Source: an uncultured Clostridia bacterium (GTDB taxonomy: Bacteria; Bacillota; Clostridia; Oscillospirales; Acutalibacteraceae). Taken from it: a stretch of DNA of 64,000 nucleotides. The DNA is taken from NCBI GenBank assembly GCA_937898625.1, contig CALEJF010000006.1, positions 62,001 to 126,000 on the forward strand. The letters are read 5' to 3'. The notes under the pieces are model-generated. The model had not been told where the DNA came from. It saw nothing but the letters and a program-made list of their open reading frames with translations, and ran no database searches. Position 1 is the first letter of the stretch; every line of letters starts with the position of its first letter. The translations under genes were made by a program, and so were the position numbers. Positions 42,475 through 50,964 of this stretch are shown in pieces.

Positions 42475-42904
42475 AACAATCAACTATATTGGTGAATTCA
42501 AAGGTGGATTTTAAAACTATTGCCTGACAGGATGCGTCATAGTCCGTTTCAGAACATGTTACGTGACTGATTGACAAGTTTTGGGCAAACAATAAAAATG
42601 TGGCAATTTTATCAAAAATCCTATGTCCCTGCAGTCCTCCCATAGAGTAGGGAAGATAAATATCAATACTGACCTTTGATTTTACTTCTCGTTTGACAGT
42701 TGCAATTAATTCACCTGTTTCATTTGCTTCAACAATTTTATCGCCTATGGTGCATCCTTTTGCTGAAAGTGCAACAATGGGCTTCTCCAAAGGGGTTGGT
42801 TTGATTTCGTTTTCGTGAGCGATAACGAAAGTCAAATCACTAAAGTTTGGGTCATCGTGGATGCCCTGATAAATAAAATTTACAAAATTTCCGTTTACAT
42901 TCAT
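42473..42904 (-). CDS. Phage-type structural protein, last gene of the head cassette
   Basis: 143 residues, not clearly assignable. It is beta-rich, with KREVKSKVSIDIYLPYSMGG and a C-terminal TFEFTNIVDC. Its position after capsid, connector and adaptor genes, and its size, fit a tail-terminator or neck-completion protein. ATG overlaps the previous stop (ATGA). It contains three Cys and no signal peptide. Confidence 0.6.
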   Translation of the reverse strand: MNVNGNFVNFIYQGIHDDPNFSDLTFVIAHENEIKPTPLEKPIVALSAKGCTIGDKIVEANETGELIATVKREVKSKVSIDIYLPYSMGGLQGHRIFDKIATFLLFAQNLSISHVTCSETDYDASCQAIVLKSTFEFTNIVDC

Positions 42905-43242
42905 TTGCTGCCCTCCGTTGTTTTTCTTATGATTGCCCAGATATAAAGAGTATTGTCGTTAAACTTTATCTTCTCCGCACGGTCAATCATATATTTATTA
43001 TTTTCGCTGTCGTGAATTCGGTGTGTATTGTCAAGCTTTGTAAGGTCGTGGTGGGCAGGACCTAAATAGAGATAAACATCATTTTTGTTTATGCCTATGG
43101 GCGTGTAATTCCCTTGCTGATAGAGTTTGTTCTTGTATCGCAGGGGCTGAATAAAAGCCTTGAAATGGGGACTTTGCCAACCATCCTTACCACTTAAATA
43201 AACTGTACTCCCGTAGGTGGAAAAAAGAGAATTGAAATTCAT
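42901..43242 (-). CDS. Putative minor capsid / head-closure protein
   Basis: 113 residues. The pattern TVYLSGKDGWQSPHFKAFIQPLRYKNK resembles small minor-capsid or head-tail adaptor proteins of Firmicutes phages, but similarity is not strong enough to name it. GGTGGA precedes the ATG; four-base overlaps with both neighbours indicate one translationally coupled transcript. Confidence 0.6.
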   Translation of the reverse strand: MNFNSLFSTYGSTVYLSGKDGWQSPHFKAFIQPLRYKNKLYQQGNYTPIGINKNDVYLYLGPAHHDLTKLDNTHRIHDSENNKYMIDRAEKIKFNDNTLYIWAIIRKTTEGSK

Positions 43243-43607
43243 ATTTCCACCGCCTTGAACACAAAATCCACATCTGTTAAATATTCTGAGGCTTGAAGGA
43301 TTGCCTCGTCACGAATTTTTACTGCATTTTCAAAGCTACTGTTTTTGCTTTTGCTGATAGTTATGTCTCCTGCTTTAAAGGATGAAAAATTATCACTTTT
43401 TGAGCATTGTAAAAGGGAGTAATTATAGAGGGCGACACCTGCGCAAGCATTGATTACGGCGGGTTCATCTTCGTCTTTTATATCCTTTAGTCTTTTTGAG
43501 AGTTGACTACACGCAGAAAGGCAGAAGGGCATAGCTTTAATTGTTTCTTCGGGAGTCAAAGCACCTGTGTCTTCAAGCACTTGAGAAACTGACCATACAT
43601 TAATCAT
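43239..43607 (-). CDS. Head-tail connector (gp6-like) protein
   Basis: 122 residues from ATG 43607 (AGGTGA five bases upstream; a GTG three codons earlier is possible). Mostly helical, with VLEDTGALTPEETIKAMPFC and a C-terminal EAILQASEYL region, consistent with the DNA-packaging/connector family that forms a ring under the portal. Directly follows the major capsid gene, the standard place for this component. Confidence 0.65.
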   Translation of the reverse strand: MINVWSVSQVLEDTGALTPEETIKAMPFCLSACSQLSKRLKDIKDEDEPAVINACAGVALYNYSLLQCSKSDNFSSFKAGDITISKSKNSSFENAVKIRDEAILQASEYLTDVDFVFKAVEI

Positions 43608-43622
43608 GGCAGTCACCTAAAA

Positions 43623-44627
43623 TTAAACATTCATAACCTTTGCAGAGTCTGCAAAAATTTTTGCGAAACCTGAAATCTGTGTAATTGCAGCGCGTTCAAG
43701 TTGACGGTCAATAAGACGGTCAAAGTCTGTCTGCACACCACCTGCAGTAACCATTTCAAGGGCATAGTTTTTGTCAAGGGCAACAATTTTCTTGTTAAGG
43801 TCTGTTGACTTGATAAGTTTTGCACCAAGAGGTGTAATCATTGTGCCGTTACCGTGGAAATTAAGTCCTGCAGGTGCATCGCGGAACTCAGCCATTGTGA
43901 GAAGCTTTGCAGTAACATCAGGAGATGCAATAAGTGTGTTCATCTCGTATGGTGAAAAACTGTTCCAAAGTTTAATCAAGTCTGCATAAGTGATGCTGCC
44001 GGCAGTTGCAGGAGTAATAACCTCAGCAGCGTTGTTGTTACCGTCACCGTCAACAAGAACATCAACTGCATCCTTAAACTGTGAACGTGCAATATATGCA
44101 CCAATCTGACGAAGTGTTACTGTGAAAAGGTCAAGACGCTGAAAACGGATTGCCTCGTAAGATGCCACAAGCATTCTGCCACGCTTTTTGAGAGTGACAA
44201 GATTTTCTTGAGTATGTACAACTGTTTCAGGAATTTGTGCACCTTCTGCTACTTCTTTGAGTTCTTTTTCGTCAGCAGTAGGGATTGATGTGATTGTTCT
44301 GTAATCAAGACCTTCAATATTTGTCTTTGTTGCGATAATTGAATCAAGGTGCTTACCTTCTTCAATACCTTGACGAACTGCACGGGAAACATATTCAGGG
44401 AAGAGCACGGCAGAATCAGTTGTTGCAAAGAATTTGTCAACTGTTGAACTGCCTGCACCCTTGAGCTTGATGTCGAATCGCTTTAACTGACGCTCAAATG
44501 CGTCAAGACCTTCAAGGCTTGTACCCTTGTAATTTTCACTTGGGTCAACGCTTTCAAGTTCTGAAAGGAAGCCCTTTCTTGTGCCGTAAAGTCCTTTGTC
44601 GAGTTTGATTGTTTCAAAATTAGCCAT
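43623..44627 (-). CDS. Major capsid protein, HK97 fold
   Basis: 334 residues, intact. N-terminal arm ~1-70, then an HK97-type core: AVLFPEYVSRAVRQGIEEG, RGRMLVASYEAIRFQRLDLFTVTLRQIG, IASPDVTAKLLTM, and a C-terminal ALEMVTAGGVQTDFDRLIDRQ strand region. Preceded by AAAAGGAGAA. Codon use looks host-like and smooth (CTT, GCA, AAC frequent), unlike a decaying prophage gene. It would assemble the shell around packaged DNA. Confidence 0.85.
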   Translation of the reverse strand: MANFETIKLDKGLYGTRKGFLSELESVDPSENYKGTSLEGLDAFERQLKRFDIKLKGAGSSTVDKFFATTDSAVLFPEYVSRAVRQGIEEGKHLDSIIATKTNIEGLDYRTITSIPTADEKELKEVAEGAQIPETVVHTQENLVTLKKRGRMLVASYEAIRFQRLDLFTVTLRQIGAYIARSQFKDAVDVLVDGDGNNNAAEVITPATAGSITYADLIKLWNSFSPYEMNTLIASPDVTAKLLTMAEFRDAPAGLNFHGNGTMITPLGAKLIKSTDLNKKIVALDKNYALEMVTAGGVQTDFDRLIDRQLERAAITQISGFAKIFADSAKVMNV

Positions 44628-44645
44628 ATTTTTTCTCCTTTTTAC

Positions 44646-45596
44646 TTAAAATTTAAACTCATTATTTGAGTCTGTAGAATTTTCTTTTGTGTAAAGTTGG
44701 CTGACAGGCGGAATAATTTTGTGAGCCTGTTTTGTAAGAGATGCGCAAAGATTCTCAAGTGTTTCTGATGAAAGATTTTTAAGAATTTCATCAACACATT
44801 CCTCTTTAAGAGTTGGAATGGTCAAAGCAAAATTTTTCTTTGCACTCTGAATAAGAGAATTGCGATATTTTTCACCGTCAAGACTCTTTTCTTTAAGGGA
44901 ATCCATATAGTCAGAAAGTTTGTGAAGTTCTTGCTCATTAAGAGTAAGGCTTTTTTCTTCTTTAATGGATTTCAAAATGTTTTCCATAGTTTTCTCCTTT
45001 TTAAATGACTTGGTAACACCTGCATTTCTCTGTGCCGGAACTGCTACAAAGGACCATTCATAAGCATCTGTAATACCCGAAATTGTTTTGTAGCAAGTGT
45101 TACCATTATATTTTCTACCTGGAATGTGATTACAATGACCATCTCCACAGATTGAGCAAATTCTGCTTTCGGATGCACAACTTACACTAACCTCTTTTTT
45201 GATGCCACTTTCAATATCCTTGATGAGTGATGCATTTTTCTCACTGCGTACTGTGTAGCACCAAGCTTTGAGATAGGTGTAATCTTTGCCATCAACAGTT
45301 TTTCTTGTGTTGTCGCAAATAACTTGTGTTTTGTATGTACGGCAACTCTGGTCCTCACTTTTCATACTGTGGTTTAGAATTCCGGTTTTACCTACAAAAA
45401 GCTTTTCAAGAGTTTTAAGAGCATTTTCATCAAATCGTTCAAAATCACGGTCGATGTCGTTGTCACAGAGAACAACACTGAAAGTAAAAACATCTTCTTT
45501 TTCTAATTTTTTTAGAGTATGCTCATTGATTAAAAGCATATCTTCATCCTTTGGAATTCCTACATCATTTGTTGTAGTGTATGATTTTTTAATCAT
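44646..45596 (-). CDS. Prohead protease / XkdF-like protein fused to a scaffold-like tail
   Basis: 316 residues from ATG 45596 (GGAGGTG upstream). The first ~200 residues resemble phage prohead proteases: FSVVLCDNDIDRDFERFDENAL, catalytic His region ILNHSMK, and KKEVSVSC for the Ser. A Cys/His cluster (CSICGDGHCNH) lies at ~175-185. The last ~110 residues are charged and helical, suited to an internal scaffold cleaved on maturation. It overlaps the portal stop by eight bases and precedes the capsid gene. Confidence 0.72.
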   Translation of the reverse strand: MIKKSYTTTNDVGIPKDEDMLLINEHTLKKLEKEDVFTFSVVLCDNDIDRDFERFDENALKTLEKLFVGKTGILNHSMKSEDQSCRTYKTQVICDNTRKTVDGKDYTYLKAWCYTVRSEKNASLIKDIESGIKKEVSVSCASESRICSICGDGHCNHIPGRKYNGNTCYKTISGITDAYEWSFVAVPAQRNAGVTKSFKKEKTMENILKSIKEEKSLTLNEQELHKLSDYMDSLKEKSLDGEKYRNSLIQSAKKNFALTIPTLKEECVDEILKNLSSETLENLCASLTKQAHKIIPPVSQLYTKENSTDSNNEFKF

Positions 45597-46722
45597 GTTT
45601 TTCACCTCCAATAGCCTTTGCCTGAGCAGAATAAAGGTCTGCACGAGCCTGTTCAACTGCATCTTGCAAAGTGATTTCGTCCCACACGACTTCTACTCCG
45701 TCGCTATTGCCACAGAAACGCAAAAATAATGAACAAATCTTTTCAATTACAGGTGTGAGAATTCGTCTGTATGCAGTCAATTCTGTTGTGAGAGCGTCTG
45801 CTTGTTGTGATGACATTCTTTCGGTTGTGCTCCACGAAATGCCAAGCATAAATGGTGGAATGGAGAGTTTTGCAATAATTTGTTCAAGCATCTGTTTTAC
45901 GGGAATTTCACTATCTAAAATCTGACCATCAGCACCAATAACTTTAATCTGCACATCGCCAACAGCAACAAAATCCTTGACACTGTTGCCGTTCATAGCA
46001 TTTGACCATTCGTTTGCAATTTGTGTTGCTCGCTCCTTGGCATAAGCACGGTCAAGCATATCTGAGCCGGGGTTATATGTAACGGCATATCGCAGATTTC
46101 CTGCTTTTTCCCAATTCTGTCCCATGGAGTTGTAGATTTTCATAAGGATTGATGCTACAAAGGGAAGACCTTTTAAGATGGAGTTCCCCGTAATGCTACC
46201 TGCCTCAGGATTAAGTGTGGAAAACATGACCAAATCCTGATATTCAACGGGAGTGCCTGAAAGGGAGTCGGAACGACAGATAAGCACTTCATTAAAATTT
46301 TTAGGATTTCTTTTAAGGCATATATTCCTTATTGGTACATTGTAAAGGGAATATATTCCGTCATAGTCCGTGATAATTTCACCTGCGGATGTGCCGAAAG
46401 TGAGCAGTTGTTCAAAATATGTGTCAATAAACTGCTGAAGTCCTTTTCCCGTACCGCCAATATTTATGTTGCGAACAAAATTGTCAAGTTGCTTTTGATT
46501 TTTACCATTGTTTGATACCACGGAAAAACCACCCGTAAGACGCACAAGCTTAAAAATTGCCGTATCAATGATAGGTATTGCTTCACGAAGACTGCGATAG
46601 AGGTCGGGCTGATTGATGCTTGAGGGAAAGAAGTTGCACAAACTCTCAAAAGGTTGGGAAGAAGATGTTTGTGGTGCACTCACACAGACTTTTCTTTTCC
46701 CCAGTTTGTCGAAAATTGACAA
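45589..46722 (-). CDS. Phage portal protein
   Basis: 377 residues from TTG 46722, with AGGAGGT seven bases upstream. Portal-family features: PIIDTAIFKLVRLTGG, TGNSILKGLPFVASILMKIYNSMGQNW, and SIPPFMLGISWSTTERMSSQQAD, typical of Firmicutes siphophage portals. The portal dodecamer is the DNA entry gate at one capsid vertex and docks the terminase. It lies between terL (14-base gap) and the protease gene, the canonical order. Confidence 0.85.
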   Translation of the reverse strand: MSIFDKLGKRKVCVSAPQTSSSQPFESLCNFFPSSINQPDLYRSLREAIPIIDTAIFKLVRLTGGFSVVSNNGKNQKQLDNFVRNINIGGTGKGLQQFIDTYFEQLLTFGTSAGEIITDYDGIYSLYNVPIRNICLKRNPKNFNEVLICRSDSLSGTPVEYQDLVMFSTLNPEAGSITGNSILKGLPFVASILMKIYNSMGQNWEKAGNLRYAVTYNPGSDMLDRAYAKERATQIANEWSNAMNGNSVKDFVAVGDVQIKVIGADGQILDSEIPVKQMLEQIIAKLSIPPFMLGISWSTTERMSSQQADALTTELTAYRRILTPVIEKICSLFLRFCGNSDGVEVVWDEITLQDAVEQARADLYSAQAKAIGGEKHD

Positions 46723-46736
46723 GTTATTACCTCCTT

Positions 46737-47999
46737 TTAGGTTCTTTCTACGGACATAGCAAAGAATGAACTATCCGTATTATAAAGAGCAGTTGCCACG
46801 AAATAACGAATATCGTCCATAGCGTGGTCATACTCTTTTTTTGGAGTGTCGTTGACACTGCCTGAGTCCCAACGGTATTGAGAAAATTCCCTCAATGTGT
46901 CCGTACATGAACTGCCGATAATAATTTTTTTGGTTTTCAGTTTTTCCGAAACCTTACGGATTCCGTCCGCCACGTTGTTTTTGGCGGGAATTACACGGAA
47001 TTTGCCTTCTCGCCGAATACATTCCATAAAGGATGCAGCCGATGGGTCAACTATCACCGCTTCAATTCTTTTACCATCTGCAAGAGTGACTAATTCGTCA
47101 TAATACTCTTTGTCGGTCATCTGAAAGCCTTTCTGCTTTGAATCGTGATAGAATTCCTTGAGTCGATACCATATTCCGTCTTTTTCACCCCACAGTCCGA
47201 AAGAAGCAGGGTTAACTGTTCCGTAGTCACAAGAAATGTAATACTGATTACAGCTTTCGGGGAGATTATAGGTCGTATGCTCTTTCTCACTGAAAAAAGG
47301 ATATACAAGACCGTCAACTGCAACCCATTTACCAAGCACAAAGCGTTCAAAAAATGCCCCTGAATAAAGACTCTTGTATCTGTTTTTGCTTTTTTTCGAA
47401 AGGGATGGATTGTCGTCCATCAGAAAATGAAGATAGAGGCAATTTTTCGTTTCGGCTTTTTTAATCCACTCGGTATAAAACCAATGGCGAGGATTTTCGG
47501 GGTTACAGTTAAACCATAGTTTTGAGCCGTTGACAGAGCATCTTGCCAATGCCTGTTCAACAAACGAACGGGGCATCAAAGCAACCTCATCAAGTAACAC
47601 ACCGCAAAGGGTGATACCCTGAATAAGGGATGCCGAGGACTCGTCCCTACCGCCAAAAAGATAAAATCTGTTACTGATTTTTCCTTTCTGTATAAGTATT
47701 ACATTTGCCGATTTTGTTTCCTTTATGGTAAAACCTAAATCCTTGAGCAACGGCAACAGAGGAGTGATAACATTTCGTCGTAGAGAAGATATAGTCTTAC
47801 CACAGATTGCAAAGGAACAGTCTGAAAACCGATAGAAGCTCCATAAAATGAAAGAAAGAGACATACAAAGAGTTTTTCCGCTTCGCACAGCACCATCGCA
47901 GATAATGGCATCATATTCTTTATGGGGACTGTTTTCACACCACCAATTAAGCACCGTCATCTGCTTTTGGGAAAAGGAGTGAAAGTTAATTTGCGACAT
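46737..47999 (-). CDS. terL: Terminase large subunit
   Basis: 420 residues from ATG 47999 (GGAGAG upstream; earlier in-frame starts lie inside terS and lack an SD). ATPase: Walker A CDGAVRSGKT and Walker B VLLDEVAL. Nuclease acidic residues in SCDYGTVNPASFG, VIVDPSAASF and DHAMDDIRYF. All key residues are intact, so the motor could be active. Overlaps terS by 14 bases. PBSX/terminase-6-like group. Confidence 0.88.
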   Translation of the reverse strand: MSQINFHSFSQKQMTVLNWWCENSPHKEYDAIICDGAVRSGKTLCMSLSFILWSFYRFSDCSFAICGKTISSLRRNVITPLLPLLKDLGFTIKETKSANVILIQKGKISNRFYLFGGRDESSASLIQGITLCGVLLDEVALMPRSFVEQALARCSVNGSKLWFNCNPENPRHWFYTEWIKKAETKNCLYLHFLMDDNPSLSKKSKNRYKSLYSGAFFERFVLGKWVAVDGLVYPFFSEKEHTTYNLPESCNQYYISCDYGTVNPASFGLWGEKDGIWYRLKEFYHDSKQKGFQMTDKEYYDELVTLADGKRIEAVIVDPSAASFMECIRREGKFRVIPAKNNVADGIRKVSEKLKTKKIIIGSSCTDTLREFSQYRWDSGSVNDTPKKEYDHAMDDIRYFVATALYNTDSSFFAMSVERT

Positions 48000-48483
48000 T
48001 ATCTTCACTCTCCGTTTTGTTTCCTGCACTTCTTTCAAGTGCCTCATAGAAGGACATAGCACCCAAATCATTTCCGCTTTGAGAAATGAGGGAAAGTCGT
48101 TCCAAAGCCTTTAATCTGTCAAAGAATTTAATCTCCATACCCTTTCCGCTTGTGAATTTGATTTCTGACACATTAAAAAGGTCAAGACTATCAATGTCGG
48201 GGGAGGTGTTTTTATCAGCGGAAAGAATGAGTTTGACCGCATCAGTAACAGAGCCGAAAGCAAGGCGTTGAAGTCCCGCAGATATAAGCGCTTCGTCTGC
48301 AAGGGCTTCTTTTTCCAGCTCGTTGATTTTCTGACGGATACTTTTCTTTGATAAAAGGCTTACAGCACGACATTCGGGTAAGGTGGTAAACCCTGCCCTT
48401 ATCGCTGCCTCACGGGGATTTCTCAGTCGCACATACATACTACAAAAATCCGCTTCTTTCTTTGTGAGTTTCTTTGTGTTCAT
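47986..48483 (-). CDS. terS: Terminase small subunit
   Basis: 165 residues. N-terminal DNA-recognition domain (KLTKKEADFCSMYVRLRNPREAAIRAGF), typical of the terminase_2/XtmA family, then helical oligomerisation and C-terminal regions. It selects the packaging site on DNA. First gene of the cassette; AAAGGAGCT precedes the ATG. No clear promoter lies upstream on the minus strand. Confidence 0.85.
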   Translation of the reverse strand: MNTKKLTKKEADFCSMYVRLRNPREAAIRAGFTTLPECRAVSLLSKKSIRQKINELEKEALADEALISAGLQRLAFGSVTDAVKLILSADKNTSPDIDSLDLFNVSEIKFTSGKGMEIKFFDRLKALERLSLISQSGNDLGAMSFYEALERSAGNKTESEDNVAN

Positions 48484-48589
48484 TTTTAGCTCCTTTCTTG
48501 GAGAGATTTAAAGGGTAAAATACTTATAACTTCTTCACTTTTACCTTATACTTTAAAAAAGTCCCTCCATATATAGCTCCGACAGGCAA

Positions 48590-48622
48590 AAACGTCCCGC
48601 AAAATGCGGGACGAATTAAAAA
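48590..48622 (-). terminator. Hairpin/terminator upstream of the phage cassette
   Basis: CGTCCCGC-AAAAT-GCGGGACG perfect stem (48593-48613). The T-run is on the minus-strand side (CGTTTTTGCC), so it would stop minus-strand transcripts entering terS from upstream, though the plus strand also has an A-rich flank. Confidence 0.6.
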
Positions 48623-48671
48623 AATCGGCAAAATGTTAACAAAAAGTTCACAATTAACCCATATTCACGCC

Positions 48672-48737
48672 TTGACAGGGGAAAAAATTGGTATATAATA
48701 TAAAACATATAACCGGTTATTAAATAACTTGGTTATA
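48672..48737 (+). promoter_or_regulatory. Strong promoter with two MarR-type operators
   Basis: TTGACA (48672-48677), 16-base spacer, TATAAT (48694-48699). Right at the predicted transcription start are ATAACCGGTTAT (48709-48720) and ATAAC-TTG-GTTAT (48724-48736), two copies of the same palindrome. This is a strong candidate for autorepression of the MarR-ABC operon. Confidence 0.75.
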
Positions 48738-48767
48738 TATTTTTGTTAAAAAAGAGGATGTGTAAAA

Positions 48768-49217
48768 TTGATTTCAAGGGTAAAGAATCTGGAAGCGGAG
48801 TTTAAGAGATATCACATCTTGCATCATGAAATACTTGACGCAAAATTCCGTGAGTACGGATTATGTTGCGGTCAACCACCCATACTTAAATATTTGAGTG
48901 AGCACGAGGATGCCACGCAAAAGGAAATTGCAGATTATCTTAATGTCAGTCAGCCCGCTGTGGCAAAGGCGCTCAAAAAGATGGAGGAGTCAGGCTTTAT
49001 TGTTCGTTTTGAGAATAAAAACGACTCACGATGTCACAAACTGAAGCTTACAAAAAAGGGCAAGGAAATAAAGCGTTTTGCTGATGACTATTTCCTGAAT
49101 ATTGATAATGTAACTTATACAGGTTTTACGATGGATGAGATTGAACTTTTGTCATCCTTCGTTAAACGGATGAATGATAATTTAACAGCTTTTGCAAAGG
49201 AGGGCAAAAATGCTTAA
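48768..49217 (+). CDS. MarR-family transcriptional regulator
   Basis: 149 residues from TTG 48768 (AGAGGATG upstream). Winged-helix DNA-binding core QKEIADYLNVSQPAVAKALKKMEESGFIVR and wing NKNDSRCHKLKLTKKGKE, with helical dimerisation ends. It overlaps the first ABC exporter gene by eight bases. The two ATAAC/GTTAT palindromes at its own promoter suggest it represses the operon until a ligand, perhaps an exported drug, binds. Confidence 0.92.
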   Translation: MISRVKNLEAEFKRYHILHHEILDAKFREYGLCCGQPPILKYLSEHEDATQKEIADYLNVSQPAVAKALKKMEESGFIVRFENKNDSRCHKLKLTKKGKEIKRFADDYFLNIDNVTYTGFTMDEIELLSSFVKRMNDNLTAFAKEGKNA

Positions 49218-50964
49218 ACTATTAAGACATGCTAAAAAATATGTTGTTCCGGCAATTTTGTCACCGATTTTAATGATTGGTGAGGTTGTTCTTGAACTTT
49301 TAATACCACTTGTTATGGCTGATATTGTCAACCTTGTGCAAAGTGAAATGACAGAGGATAGTATGAACACTATTCTTCGCCTTGGATTAAAGATGCTTAT
49401 GTATGCATTGGGTTCACTTTTCTGTGGTGCTATGGCAGCAAGAATGGCAGCGGTTGCAGGTATGGGTTTTGGTGCTTCGCTAAGAGAGGAAATGATGGGT
49501 AAAATTCAGAATTACTCCTTTTCAAACATTGACCGATTCTCCACGGCATCACTTATTACAAGAATTACAACTGATGTAAACTCCGTGCAGAATACATTTG
49601 TTATGATGATAAGAATGTTGTTCCGTGCACCTGTTATGTTTGTTGTGGCACTTGCAATTACAATTGTTAAAAGTCGTCAGGTGGCTATGCCGTTTACGGT
49701 TGCATTACCGCTTATTGCAATTATTCTTATAATCTTTGCTCCAATTGCTATGAAGAGATTTAAGAAAATGCTTAAAATGTTTGACGGATTTAACGCCTCA
49801 ATTCAGGAAAATCTTACCAATGTAAGAGTTGTAAAGTCCTTTGTTCGTTCAGAATATGAAAAAGATAAGTTTAAAAAGGCAAACGATGACCTTATGTATG
49901 CAGGAATCTATGCAGAAAAACTTATGATTATGGGTATGCCGACATTTACAATTATTATGTATGGCACAATCCTTGCAATTCTCTATATTGCGGCAAAAGC
50001 TATTGCTGCCGAGGATTTGCTCATAGGTGATTTCTCTGCGATTTTCACATATGTAATGCAGATTTTAATGAATTTCCTTATGGTTGTTATGCTTATTGCT
50101 CAATTCTTTATGTCACAGGCAAGCGCAAAGAGAATTCACGAGGTTTTGGATGAAATTCCTGATATAAGGGATGATAAGGCAACAAAGACAAATGTTAACA
50201 ATGGCTCAATTGAGTTTAAGAATGTTTCATTTAGATACGCAGGTTCACAGAATAATGTAATTAATAACGCCACATTTAAAATTGAAAGTGGCGAGATGGT
50301 GGGAGTTATTGGTGCAACAGGCTCTGCTAAAACAAGCCTTGTGCAGTTAATTCCGCGTCTTTATGATGTGACAGAGGGAGAATTGCTTGTTGGTGGCATC
50401 AATGTTAAGGATTACAAAATCCATAATCTTCGCGATGCTGTTAGTATGGTGCTTCAAAAAAATGTGCTTTTCTCCGGCACAATCGCAGAAAACCTTCGTT
50501 GGGGTAACAAGAATGCTACTGACGAAGAAATAGTTGAGGCTTGTAAAATTGCCGATGCACACTCTTTTGTATCTTCATTCCCCGACGGTTATAATACTGA
50601 TTTAGGTCAGGGTGGTGTAAATGTTTCGGGTGGACAAAAACAGCGACTTTGTATTGCCCGAGCAATTCTAAAAAAGCCTAAAATTCTTATTCTTGACGAC
50701 TCCACAAGTGCAGTAGATACATTTACTGACTCAAAAATCCGTAAAGGACTTCGTGAATGTATACCTGATACCACAAAGATTATTATTGCACAAAGAATTT
50801 CATCTGTTTCAGATTGCGATAAGATTATCATTCTTGACGAGGGTGGAATAAACGATATAGGTAACCACGAGGAATTACTCCAAAGAAATGAGATTTATCA
50901 AGATATTTATAATTCCCAGCAAAAGGGTAGTGACGATTTTGATGTGATGGGAGGTGCGTTATAA
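49210..50964 (+). CDS. ABC exporter half-transporter with degenerate ATP site
   Basis: 584 residues from ATG 49210 (AGGAGG upstream). Six-helix exporter membrane domain (~1-310), then an ATPase domain: Walker A GATGSAKTSL (Ala where Gly is usual), signature VSGGQKQR, Walker B ILILDDSTSAVD with Asp in place of the catalytic Glu, and H-loop region IIAQRISS, where Gln replaces the usual His. These changes are typical of the degenerate half of a heterodimer. Its partner is the next gene (TAATG junction). Confidence 0.92.
   Translation: MLKLLRHAKKYVVPAILSPILMIGEVVLELLIPLVMADIVNLVQSEMTEDSMNTILRLGLKMLMYALGSLFCGAMAARMAAVAGMGFGASLREEMMGKIQNYSFSNIDRFSTASLITRITTDVNSVQNTFVMMIRMLFRAPVMFVVALAITIVKSRQVAMPFTVALPLIAIILIIFAPIAMKRFKKMLKMFDGFNASIQENLTNVRVVKSFVRSEYEKDKFKKANDDLMYAGIYAEKLMIMGMPTFTIIMYGTILAILYIAAKAIAAEDLLIGDFSAIFTYVMQILMNFLMVVMLIAQFFMSQASAKRIHEVLDEIPDIRDDKATKTNVNNGSIEFKNVSFRYAGSQNNVINNATFKIESGEMVGVIGATGSAKTSLVQLIPRLYDVTEGELLVGGINVKDYKIHNLRDAVSMVLQKNVLFSGTIAENLRWGNKNATDEEIVEACKIADAHSFVSSFPDGYNTDLGQGGVNVSGGQKQRLCIARAILKKPKILILDDSTSAVDTFTDSKIRKGLRECIPDTTKIIIAQRISSVSDCDKIIILDEGGINDIGNHEELLQRNEIYQDIYNSQQKGSDDFDVMGGAL

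Noticed and set aside
42473..48483. Complete prophage
   Set aside because: No integrase, repressor, replication, tail, lysis genes or att-like duplicated ends are visible; only the head/packaging module is present.
49210..50964. ABC transporter half as a pseudogene because of its odd Walker motifs
   Set aside because: Asp for catalytic Glu and the altered H-loop are regular features of the degenerate half of heterodimeric exporters, and the frame is full length.
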